DNA of 64,000 nucleotides from Isoetes taiwanensis (lineage: Eukaryota > Streptophyta > Lycopodiopsida > Isoetales > Isoetaceae), in NCBI GenBank assembly GCA_021234155.1, contig JAJEKV010000048.1, forward strand, positions 2,780,841 to 2,844,840. The letters are read 5' to 3'. The position numbers were made by a program, and so were the translations under genes. Under the pieces are notes generated by a model. It worked only from the letters and a program-made list of their open reading frames with translations. It ran no database searches and was not told the origin of the DNA. Positions 54,086 through 64,000 of the stretch are shown here, piece after piece; position 1 is the stretch's first letter, and each line of letters begins with the position of its first letter.

Positions 54086-54890
54086 ACACCAAATCGGCTA
54101 GATATTTTGCAGTTTTGATACAAATTAGGAAACAATGTCAATACATGCAATATTGAAACAATGTCAATGACTAGTTTTCTTCTTTACTTTATGTATCTTG
54201 TTATACATAAGTATCCCACTAGGAATGAACATATTCATTTCGTTCACTTTTCATTGTAAATGTCAAGGACAAGGAAATTATTCTTCACAACATATCCAAC
54301 TATCAAATGCAACTTATAGTTTAAAGATAATTACACTAGAAAAATTATCAAGCACCATTGAAATAAAAACGACTCGAGCATTGTTCATCTGGGATAAATG
54401 TCTATTAACCTAATTATTACTTCTAGATTAACTCATCTAGATAAATCCCTCAGTTTCATCCTAGTGAACTTGATCTAATAACATTCTCTGTAATTTATAC
54501 GATCTTCAGTTCATCGCAGGAGCCTTGTCTAAATGAAGTTCTTGTTCCATCAATATTTCTTGTATCAATCTAGGTAATGCCTAAGTTATCTTTCCTCAAC
54601 ACTCATATCTTGTAACTCAGACATTCTCATAATTTATGATATGAATATTCTCAACAAGAAACTGCAGAGGGTTTGATTCAAGGATTAGAAAAGTGGATGC
54701 CTGTCAATAGATCTGTAACCAATACACAGACAACTCATTCTTTTTTATAGCAGTAGAGGAAAATAACCTGTCTTCTTCAGGAAAACTACAAGCTACTTTC
54801 TCAATAGCTTTAGGATGCAATATTAATTGGAAGAATGTTCAGTACAATGGCCTTTGGAGAACCTATACCCTTCATTTTTAGAAGCCCACC

Positions 54891-56880
54891 ATGGAAGGTA
54901 ATCCAAAAGTTGAATACTCCATCTCATTAGAAATTCCAATGGGTATTAACATCACTAATGCACAAATGTGGGACAAAATATTGTTAAGCCTACAGAAAAA
55001 TCTAAATTGGTGGAAGGTGGGAAAGCTATCTCTTATGAGGAGAATTATTGTGGCAACATATGTGCTAAGTAGTACATATGCATATATGTTATATCAATTC
55101 TACTTGCTCCAAAGGAGAAGCTGCAGGAATTAGAAGGGCTGATACGTAACTTTATTTGGGAGAGGAATGAAGGAGGAGTAGTGATTAAAGTCCTGTGGTG
55201 GAAGTGCGAGAGGGACAAAACAAAAGGGGGAATTTGTATGTTTGACTTAGAGAAAAGTATTATAGCAAAGTTTCTATCTTATGGTGGCAACTCCTTCACA
55301 GATGTCTACGGGTTAATGTGCTGGTTCATAACTTTTTCCCCTCAAGATTTCGTAACTCCCCCCTAATCGTGTAAGCTTTGAAGTTGAGAGTCTCGACCTA
55401 ATCGCTTCTTTCTATGTGACCAAGTTCAGCCAGCTTTGGTCATGGTTACTATCTCTTCCATGTGGTCTTGACTAGCCGCCAGGTGCTTCGCCAGCTTATC
55501 CTTTCACTTGGAACAGCCTTTGCAAAAGAAGAATGTGCTTTTCACTTAGCTTCGTGGATGGTTGTTGTGGTCTATTTGGGAACGTAAGGCTTAAAGTGTA
55601 TCTTCAAAGGCTTATCAATTAGTGTCCACCCAGCTTCTTCACGAGGCTAAAGACAGATTGGTGAAAGATACCCACGTTCTCTTCTTCCCCGAGAAAAGAC
55701 ATTTGATTTTTTGAGGAATATTTGGGTATTTTATCTTATGCATAGGCAGGTGTGGTGCACTCAAAGTGGATTATCTTTGTCTCACGAGATTTTATTCCCT
55801 GCTCTCAAGATCTATGTCTCAGCATTTTCCGAATATTGAATAAGAGTTTGTAGTCCTCAAAAAAAAAGGGGGAGGGGAGGAGAGGGTATTATAGCAAAAC
55901 CTATATAGATGATCCTATGAAAAAAGGTGAATTCTCCAGGTATACCCCTCATAATAATAAACCCTGCATTAAGATCTCACTATAGAGAAGCTTCTCCTTT
56001 TTTGAGGGGATTGATCTTAGCTTCGAATGCCATAAAAAAATTATCTACACTTGACATCAACAATTTTGAAGCAGAGAGCTCCTCCCCATGGTGGACATCA
56101 GTGGAAATCCACAATAAACAAGGGCCATTGGGTATCGTGACTGATGCCCGGATTGTAAAGAGATGGCAAAATAATGGAATTGATTCTTGTACTCAGAGGT
56201 AGAAGGGACAGCTACTATCTAGCTGGGTAGAATCTAAGGTCCACTTTGGTTTAAAGGGGCTGACATATAACAATATAGAAGTGCATACCTAAGACACTCC
56301 CAAACACTATAACTGATGGGGGTCAAATCTCATGGATTCTACTTCTCGTGGAACAACTTAAAACATCTGAAAAATACAACTTAAAACGTATTTTTCCATG
56401 TATCAATGCCCTTCTTTGGCAAGTTATCCATGGGGTTCCTAGGGGTTGACCGATTGCTCTCAAAATGGGACACTGACATCGGCCCACTCTGCCCCATGTG
56501 CGAAGTTGAAAAGGAATTCATAGATGTGAGCTGTTGCAAGTAGTATGGGCATAGAGTTATTGCTGCTAGCAATTCTCCCTCTGGAGTGGAGCCCTGTGAA
56601 TAAGAAGGCCTTCCATATAGCTAAAGCCTGGACAATTTGGTCAATATATAATAGAATAGAATAGAATAGAATATGGAAAAGGAGGAATGCCCTAATCTTT
56701 TGACGAGGATCGTAAGGAAATACATATCATTAAATCAGCTACTCGACATGGTTCTTGAAAGACTAAAAAATCTAGGCCAATATTTGAGGGTGAAGAAGCG
56801 TAAAAGATAGAAAGGAAATGCCCCTAAAAATGCGGTTCTCGCTAAAATGGCAATAAGATTTCAAAGACTGCAAGCCAAAG
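54891..56880 (+). mobile_element. L1-type LINE remnant, plus strand
   Basis: 54891-55366 holds W-D-K-I-L-L-S-L-Q-K-N-L-N-W-W-K-V-G-K-L-S-L and then E-L-E-G-L-I-R-N-F-I-W-E-R-N-E-G-G and L-W-W-K-C-E-R-D-K-T-K-G-G-I, the thumb-to-linker part of plant L1 ORF2. 56400-56560 holds a zf-RVT core with L-C-P-M-C-E-V-E-K-E-F-I-D. Between about 55370 and 55870 the sequence is unrelated, ending in an A8-G5 run, and may be another insertion. A (TAGAA)n run lies at 56649-56673. Confidence 0.7.
56649..56673. repeat. (ATAGA)5 microsatellite
   Basis: The same pentamer family as 3636-3670, read on the other strand. Confidence 0.85.
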
Positions 56881-58607
56881 AAGAAAGTACCATTCACGAA
56901 GTCAAGAGGTAAGAATATAACCTTTCCAATTGTGGTAAGATCATTAGGTCAGAGTTTTGAATCTAAGAAATTCAAAGAACTCAAAAGAGCATAAGTTGTG
57001 AATTCGAACTCCGATTTAGATGAATTTTATTTCATTGGATAGATTGTGTTCTCATTTATAACATTTGTGAAGACCTTTGACTTTGATGAGGCATTATATA
57101 ACTATATTTACCAAAATACCCTTCGTACGAGAGCATTCTGGTAATTTCGAGAACTTGTAGGGCATTTTGGTAGTTTTCCTAAGGTGAAAATATGGAGTAT
57201 TTATCTTAATTTACCTTAAGTGCGAAAAGAGAACAGTTTATGATGGATGGAGCCATATAGCTCCATCTCATATCCAACCCTCCCATGTAAAACTATTGTG
57301 GACCATATAAAATGTGTTGAAATCATGCTTATTTATTTACTTTGGGTGCCAACGAGGGTGCCCTAGACTACTTCAATCATCGGATCTATCCATCCCATGG
57401 CCCAGATCATATGCTGGGGCCTTTGGGTGCCTCTTGTTTCGATTATGGTCGTGGGGCACGTACGCTTTTGAAATACAAAATACATGTTCGTCTAAGGTTT
57501 TGGAATATGAAATACAGGGACTTGAACCTCTATAAAAATAATTCAATATCCTAATAAGAATGTTTTAACACCATCGAGCTAACATGTTTTTTTTCCTACG
57601 GAATTCCTCTTTTTTTTTCATTGACCTATTAATTGTTTTTGTTTTAAGGGTATTGTCTTTGGTCTCATCAATCCCCCTGAAACCCCCTGTGATTGTGCTA
57701 CATATTTAACTCTTTCAATGGCAAAGAACATGGAAGAGTCACGCCACTTCTGGAGTGCATTTTAGGGCGAGCAATGTCATTGTGAAGTCTTGTTGATCTC
57801 TTTAGTGACATCACGAGTCTAGTGTTGTTCCCAAGCTGAAAACATGGTCACGGCACGTGCAAATTTCTCTCTCCTTTGGGAAATGGTGGCCACTATCGCA
57901 TTTTACGCATGCCTACAACCAAGTTTGCAATAGACACTACCCATAGCCTTGTTGCTCTCGACCCATTTACTCATGTAGTCGTCCCCCGCAATTGGCATTG
58001 GCGTGACCAATTTTTTTGTTTTTTACATGCAACAATGAGGAGGTGTTCTTGATGTCCCCTTACGTGCACACATGAGAGGTCTACTTGCTTCTATATGAGT
58101 CCTTGTGTGCAAAATGTTTTGTGGCATAAAATGAGGTGGACACAATTCTACAATTCGTGTGATAGATATGGACATTAAATTTGATTTTTCTTTTTCTATT
58201 CTATTCTATTCTATTCTATTTTAATCTATTCTTCAAAATGTGTATAGGCGATGTCGTTAGCAAATGCGTGACACAAACGTCCACCTATTGCTATGGAGGT
58301 GAAGCATACCTATGTGCTTTCCTCATTTATCCACTATCACATACGCCACTATAGTCAAATAATTGCAGCCAAGATCATATATAATACTGATCGTTAGAAT
58401 AGACATTCAATTCAAAACTTTGAATTCAAGATAGCACTCCGTTCAAAGGTTGGAACATAGGAGATTAGCACTAGACCGTTAGATTTAGGCAACGAAGATC
58501 TGGACCGTTAGGTTGTACAAAGAAGAAAAGAGTTTCTTGCAAGGAATTGAAAACGTGCCAAACGTGAAAGATCGGAAGCTTCAGAGCAACAAAAAACCGC
58601 CATGAAC
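56881..58607. other. intergenic upstream of the GH1 gene
   Basis: No supported gene. It holds a third copy of the spaced AACTCCG...TTGGA motif at 57007 and a (TTCTA)5 microsatellite at 58193-58220. Confidence 0.45.
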
Positions 58608-58615
58608 TATATAAG
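58608..58615 (+). promoter_or_regulatory. TATA box of the GH1 gene
   Basis: TATATAAG about 350 bases before the ATG, followed by an AT/CT-rich leader. A second TATA-like CTATATAAC at 58851 lies inside the duplicated leader. Confidence 0.6.
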
Positions 58616-58681
58616 CGACCGCCAGGGACAGTTACGCTGTGTCTTCAATCTGATCGGATCTATAAATTTGGCGCAATTGTG

Positions 58682-58955
58682 CTATACTATTGTCTGAGAT
58701 AATCGTTCTGCAGAGTAATCTCCTCACCTATTGTCTCAAATAATCAGTCTGATCTTCCGGGATAATTTCTCAAGCTTCCGGCTATTACAGCTCTCTCTAA
58801 TTTAGTTCAAATTCTTCAGAATTTACTCATTCTGCTATCAATCTCCAATACTATATAACTGTCTGAGATAAAAGATCTGCTCTCTGCAGAATAATCAGTC
58901 TGCTCTTGGGGGATAATTTCTTAAACAGTTCCAGTTAAAATTCTTCAGATTTTAG
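58682..58955 (+). repeat. duplicated 5' leader of the GH1 gene
   Basis: Unit 1 (from 58682) and unit 2 (from 58851) both hold CTAT(A/-)..CTGTCTGAGATAA, AATAATCAGTCTG(A/C)TCTT, GGGATAATTTCT and AAATTCTTCAGA in the same order. Unit 2 runs to within five bases of the start codon. Confidence 0.75.
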
Positions 58956-58959
58956 CAGA

Positions 58960-60521
58960 ATGAAGATGTGGGCGATTTTATTATTGGCAATTACAGCATG
59001 GGGGAGTGAGGCAAAAGGATCGGATGAGAAATGCTGCGGGGGCAGAGCAGAGAATCTAAACAGGGGAGATTTTCCAGAGGGGTTTGTATTCGGCACAGCG
59101 TCTTCTGCATTTCAATACGAAGGGGCAGTGAAAGAAGGGGGCAGAGGAGCCACAGTATGGGATGTAGTGAGCCATATTCCAGGCAAAATCATGGACGGAA
59201 GCCATGCTGATATTGCAGAGGATCAGTACCACAGATACAAAGAAGACATCAAGCTTATGAAGGATCTGGGTGTGGATGCATACAGATTCTCAATTTCCTG
59301 GAGCAGAATCTATGCGGGCGGCCGCGCCGATAGAATCAATGAAGAGGGCATTGCCCATTACAATGATCTGATCAATACCCTGCTTGAAAATGGAATCAAG
59401 CCCTATGTGACCCTCAGCCACATAGATCTCCCTCAGTTCTTGGAAGAATCCTATGGTGGTTGGCTAAGTCCCAACATAGTGGATGATTTTGTGGAATATG
59501 CTTCCACTTGTTTTGAGGCCTTTGGAGATAGAGTTAAGCATTGGCTCACTTTTAATGAGCCCCATCTCTATACCATTGGTGCCTATACTGTTGGCCTCTT
59601 TCCGCCCGAACGTTGCTCCCCCGACACTGGCACCTGCAAGTCTGGCAATTCCGCTACCGAGACTTACCTAGTTGGCCATCATTTCCTTCTTGCACATGCT
59701 GCTGCTGTTGATGTGTATAGGAAGAATTACCTCTCACAACAAGGAGGCAAGATTGGTATCACCCTTGACACCAGATGGTTTGAGCCCCTGACCTCCAGCT
59801 TCCGTGCTAGGCGGGCCGCTCGAAGAGCCCTTGACTTTGAGCTTGGTTGGTTCATGCACCCTCTTGTCTTTGGGGACTATCCACCTTCCATGAGGCGCAT
59901 AGTGGGTGATCGTCTTCCCAAGTTCAGCACTGAGGAATCCCTTGCTTTGAAAGGCTCTGTTGACTTTCTTTGAATCAACCATTACACTACCATGTATGCT
60001 AGTGAGGCCGATGCCAACTCTCGTCCTCCCCTTTGGGGACTTTAGCCAAGTTGGCTACTATAAAAGATACCAGAGTTAACCTCACTGGCGAGAGGCCTAA
60101 TGGTGAGAAGATTGGTCCTATTGTGAACACACAGTATGTGGTCCCTTGGGGGCTCAAGAACCTACTCAAGTACATTCGTCGACGATATGACAACCCTACT
60201 CTTGTCATCACTGAGAATGGTGTTAGCGATAGAAGAGGCATCTCCAACTCCATTTCTGATGCATTGAAAGACGCAGTTAGAGTTGATTATCTTAATAGTT
60301 ACCTCTCATGCCTCCTTGCTGCAGTCAAAGAGGGTTCTAAGGTGAATGCCTACTTTGTCTGGTCGCTTCTCGACAACTGGGAATGGGGTTACGGGTACAC
60401 TGTGAAGTATGGCCTCTACCATGTTGATCGTGAAAACAACCTCAAGCGCACACCAAAAGAGTCAGCATTATGGTACCGCAAGTTTCTTCACAAGCCCGTG
60501 GAGCTTGCTACATCTAGATGA
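58960..60521 (+). pseudogene. GH1 family beta-glucosidase-like gene, intronless, interrupted
   Basis: The ATG at 58960 begins a hydrophobic signal-peptide-like start (residues 1-19), then G-F-V-F-G-T-A-S-S-A-F-Q-Y-E-G-A (42-56), W-S-R-I (114-117), T-L-S-H-I-D-L-P-Q (151-159; the usual Trp after His is Ile) and T-F-N-E-P (197-201, acid/base Glu200). A TGA at 59971 replaces the Gly of the F-L-G-I-N-H-Y-T motif. Frame then changes at a G4 run (60035-60038) and again at an A4 run (about 60062-60066). The 60033-60521 frame supplies V-I-T-E-N-G (the nucleophile Glu), S-L-L-D-N-W-E-W and the end. In total it would be about 510 residues, the family norm. Plant GH1 genes usually have around a dozen introns; this one has none, suggesting a retrocopy or an intron-poor lineage. 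Known family role: hydrolysis of beta-glucosides, usually secreted or vacuolar. The substrate cannot be told. Confidence 0.88.
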
Positions 60522-62294
60522 AAACAAGTAGGTCATTATACAAGGGTCACAACCCCACAAGGGAGTCAAGTGACCGCTACTCTTGTGTATAACAATTTTT
60601 GATACTGTATATAACATTCTTTGATAGATAACACGTCCAATGAATGCTTTGCAAAATAATTGTCTCTTTGATAACTAGAATACTTGTATAGCCTTCATGA
60701 TATTGTCCATATAACAGTAATCCAAATCTCAATAGATATCCACCATACATCTCATGGACCAAATTATGGACCACGCTGCATTTAGAGGACCACCAAAACC
60801 CACCAAAAAATAGGAGGTCCCACTATCATATGTCCTTTATTTGCTTTGTTTTTTCCTCGGTATGACTTACTTTAATTGACTTGGACTTGCATATCTAGGT
60901 GTACATGCTTGACATTTGCAGCAAAGAATTTGTGTCTACTTTTAGAAGTGGTTGATAATGTTCCTTATCATGACATCATCATGTATGAAACTACTTCCAC
61001 CTCTTGTCTTCTTTCAATTTGTTCATTAAGGCTATATGAAAGGATGCTCATCCCATTTATACATTAGTCAGTTTGGTATTTTTAAAAAATTTAACAAGCA
61101 GCAGAATATGGATGAAATATATCCATATTTCAAGTCTTATTTTTTGCACAATTTGTATCAAATTTGCCAAAGTGAAAGGGTATCACAATGGAATTGATGC
61201 ATAATCTTTTCCAAATCGTTCAAGCAACGCTATATTTGGGTCTTTTTGGATTCCCCCATATTAAGAGGCAATTCGTTAGGGAGAGGGTGGATTTGAGTAT
61301 CTTATAGAATATTGTAGGCATACTTCATGATCTGGCGGCCATTATCACTGGTAGTTTTTCCGTCAGAGAAAAATATTTTTGTATTTTCCAATATGAATAT
61401 GGCCTAACATGTTTTCCTCCTTTCCCCTCCCGACATCTACTGGAGCTTGTAATGATAAGGAAAGAAACAAAAGCTCTCTTTGACCTCCGCCATTCTTCCA
61501 CAAAGCAGCAAGAGCTATCTAAAATCTTGAATCTGACAAACAAGCTCCGGCAAACAATAGTAATTTTTTTTTCTTTTTTTAATTTAGCGGTGAGCAAACA
61601 TTGCGCCAAATTAAGACAAAGATGTTGAAGGACGTGATGAAGCGTGCCATTTTCGTTTCCTAAACTTCTACCATTTTGTTTTTTAGTCCAGAACCAAAAG
61701 GTCCATCTAGCTTGGAGAATTTACATCACAAACGATTTATTCTCTCAAGTTTAGCTGAAGGGCATGCAGTTATACATTTAATTCTACCCTGATTATCACT
61801 TATATGGAATTAGGAACCTATTCACAAGTAGTAGCTAGCAGTTGACCTGCATCCAGGATCATTAAGAATACTTTTCAACCAAAGGCACTTGATCACTTGT
61901 CATTATGGATGTATAGGATCATGTGATGGTAAAAAATGGGTGAATAGGATATTGGTGAAGCATTCATCTATCGCATTTCTTGTTCACTTTTCCTTTGCTT
62001 TTTTCATTTTTCTTTATTGAATGCTTGAGTAAAAATTCAATTTAGATCCGTGTAAATCGGCTTGCAAAGTACGCTCAGGATGCCACAAAGATAGGCCTGG
62101 AAGAAAAAGCGTGCCAACGATGAAGATGCATCAAGTTGGAAGAGAGCTTCAATGACATGGATATGACGAGTAAATGATCCTTCTTATCTATCTAGCTTAG
62201 GTATTTTATAATTCATTGTGGTTTTTCTTTCTGAATGAGACTCTATAGATTAAAGGAATTCAAAATCTTCAGGTGCACATTGGAGAATACTTGT
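60522..62294. other. 3' flank and intergenic, no gene seen
   Basis: It should begin with the GH1 3' UTR. Open frames at 60577-60774, 60876-61067 and 61325-61609 are short and unrecognised. Confidence 0.45.
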
Positions 62295-62546
62295 ATTCTG
62301 ACTTTTAAATGACACATATAAAAGAAACATGGCTTACTGAAAGATGATCATCAGCTTGATGGTCGTAAGCTAGCAATAATTGTTGCTCCATGAGACAATG
62401 GTCCTTATGGCTACCATTATTCTGACTTCTAAAATGACACATATAAAAGAAGCATATGGCTTACTGAAAGATGGTCATCAGCTTGATGGTCGTAAGCTAG
62501 CAATAATTGTTGCTCCATGAGACAATGGTCCTTATGGCTACCATTA
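62295..62546. repeat. tandem duplication, unit 124-128 bp
   Basis: Unit 1 from 62295 and unit 2 from 62419 start ATTCTGACTT and share TGATGGTCGTAAGCTAGCAA and the block around it with very few differences. Confidence 0.9.
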
Positions 62547-64000
62547 TTTGCTATCATTTTATGTAATTTTATCCAATCCAAGACAAATATAGTCAGTATT
62601 TCTCGTGCAATTCAAACTCAAATTGATGTGCTTAATATGAGGTGCACAATACATTCTAGTGAAAAATAAGCTAATTAATAATTATGCTATATAAACAGTT
62701 TCATGCACTGCCTATATAGTTTCTCCAAGGAAAATAAACTGCTCGCCCAGTAAGTTATGATATGACAGGCATTTGAAGGCAACATTGAATCATTTCAACG
62801 AAGATGAAGTTTTTGAGCCCTCGGGGTGAACTTGTTGTTCCTAAACCAGAAGCATATAAACTTATATAACTTGGAGATGGCTCACAATTCAAGATGCCTT
62901 TGAGTGTTTCAACGTAAAAATTATTTAAGTTTGCTAGCTGCAACTGCTTCTGTTCTATTGTGAACTTTACTGAGATTAATTTGCCACTAGATGCTCCCAC
63001 AGTATGTTTTTTGCCTTTAAAATCTATGGCAATAAGCACAAGAATAAATTTAGGTTGGTTTTTGGTGTGCAGACTCAACATGGGTTCCTAGTTCTCTGAT
63101 ACATCTATAGAAACTATTTTAGAGCATTTCAACAGGTTTGTCGATGTAAGAGGGTATGCAAATTCAGAAGAGTGGGAGTAGTTGCATCTTGATGATAATA
63201 CACAGGCACAATGGAAAGACCAGGGAGAAGAACTTGTGGCTTATTTGAGAAATTCCATCTTTATATTCTGAGGAATATTTTTCATTGGAAATTGATCTAT
63301 ATTCCATGCAGCATGCCCATTTTTTACCTTTCCAACAAATATAGCAAGCAAACTTGTCTCATTATCTAGACATTTGTGGAAGTTCATCTTGTAAGGGAAA
63401 TCTCTACCAGATTAGACTCCTTTTCTGAGGCACAAGAACTGGACAAAAAAAATGCAAAAGTTTGTTGTCAGATTGGGTAACTAAAAGCAGTAGTACATTT
63501 ACTAAAATCTGATCTAGTTTATTCAACTATAAATGTATAGATACTTAATGTATGTAGCAATTTACTTTCATTGAGTTGCAAACTAAAGATTGTTACTTAT
63601 AACTTGTGAGATATTTAAATTACTAGATGCGCTTGATAGCCTCCAACCAAAACACTCTTTCTGAAAAATTTGACACCACGTCAACATCATATAGACTCAG
63701 TGGATAATGTATCGGCACATGACTTGTATGCTTTACTATATCTAGCCATGACTTTCTCATCCAATTCATCTACGAGGTAGAGATACATATTAAGAAAGCA
63801 GAACTTATTTGTGCGTGGCTTCATGTGTTATGGTGCTATATGTTTAAAAGAGGTGACCAAGAAACTTGTGTTATGTTTCTCTGACCAATCGTTCAAATGC
63901 TTTTACACATAAAAAGAACTTTTAGATTGCATAATTTTGTACATGTTTTAGTTAGAAGACATACATTCTTTAGTCACCTGTTATAGAGCTTCTATGACAA
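62547..64000. other. AT-rich intergenic, one unassigned minus-strand frame
   Basis: The frame 62755-63081 (minus, 108 codons; F-I-L-V-L-I-A-I-D-F-K-G-K-K-H-T-V-G) has fairly natural composition, but I recognise no family, and nothing around it supports a gene. The rest shows nothing. Confidence 0.35.

Noticed and set aside
61325-61609. minus-strand 94-codon frame
   Set aside because: No family resemblance and it runs through a T-rich tract; likely chance.

Overview
The window looks like nuclear DNA of a land plant, possibly a fern or another non-seed plant. The plant call rests on a spliced ubiquitin-like U11/U12-25K (SNRNP25-type) gene with GT-AG introns, a plant-type GH1 beta-glucosidase-like gene, Ty1/copia and Ty3/gypsy LTR elements, L1-type LINEs and a DUF7869-like element. 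The non-seed-plant placement is only an inference, from the DUF7869-like element, LINEs with a non-L1-type C-terminus and short introns. Nothing is prokaryotic: there are no operons or ribosome-binding sites.

Layout. 1-906: terminal exon of an unrecognised gene with a weak resemblance to N4/N6 DNA methyltransferases. 939-1223: a small TIR element. 1.4-3.67 kb: a LINE ending in a (TTCTA)n tail. 3.7-8.7 kb: AT-rich repeats holding a complete but non-autonomous copia element (4337-6897) that carries a second small TIR element. 8.87-13.13 kb: L1-type LINE pieces, one split by a Mutator-like non-autonomous element (9966-11078). 16504-18165: the four-exon SNRNP25-like gene, the only clearly intact host gene. 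19.2-23.97 kb: a decayed LINE with ORF1, endonuclease and RT remnants. 24.6-25.93 kb: a broken minus-strand gene of unknown function. 27.4-30.6 kb: a broken DUF7869-type gene.

30907-48827 is a minus-strand Ty3/gypsy element (Gypsy-1) with near-identical LTRs and target duplication GGGAT. A second minus-strand Ty3/gypsy element (Gypsy-2, 35000-46066, target duplication ACAAC) sits inside its pol. Gypsy-2 is 11 kb because about 3 kb of extra coding-like sequence lies between integrase and the 3' LTR. The nested element has more diverged LTRs than its host element, which is the wrong order for simple LTR dating.

49-58 kb is AT-rich with tandem duplications, a copia gag remnant and an L1 remnant. 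58960-60521 is an intronless GH1 beta-glucosidase-like gene with a TATA box and a duplicated leader. It is broken by one stop codon and two frame changes that fall in short homopolymers. 60.5-64 kb is mostly featureless. The genes do not form a pathway; the window is transposon-on-transposon sequence around two ordinary plant genes.
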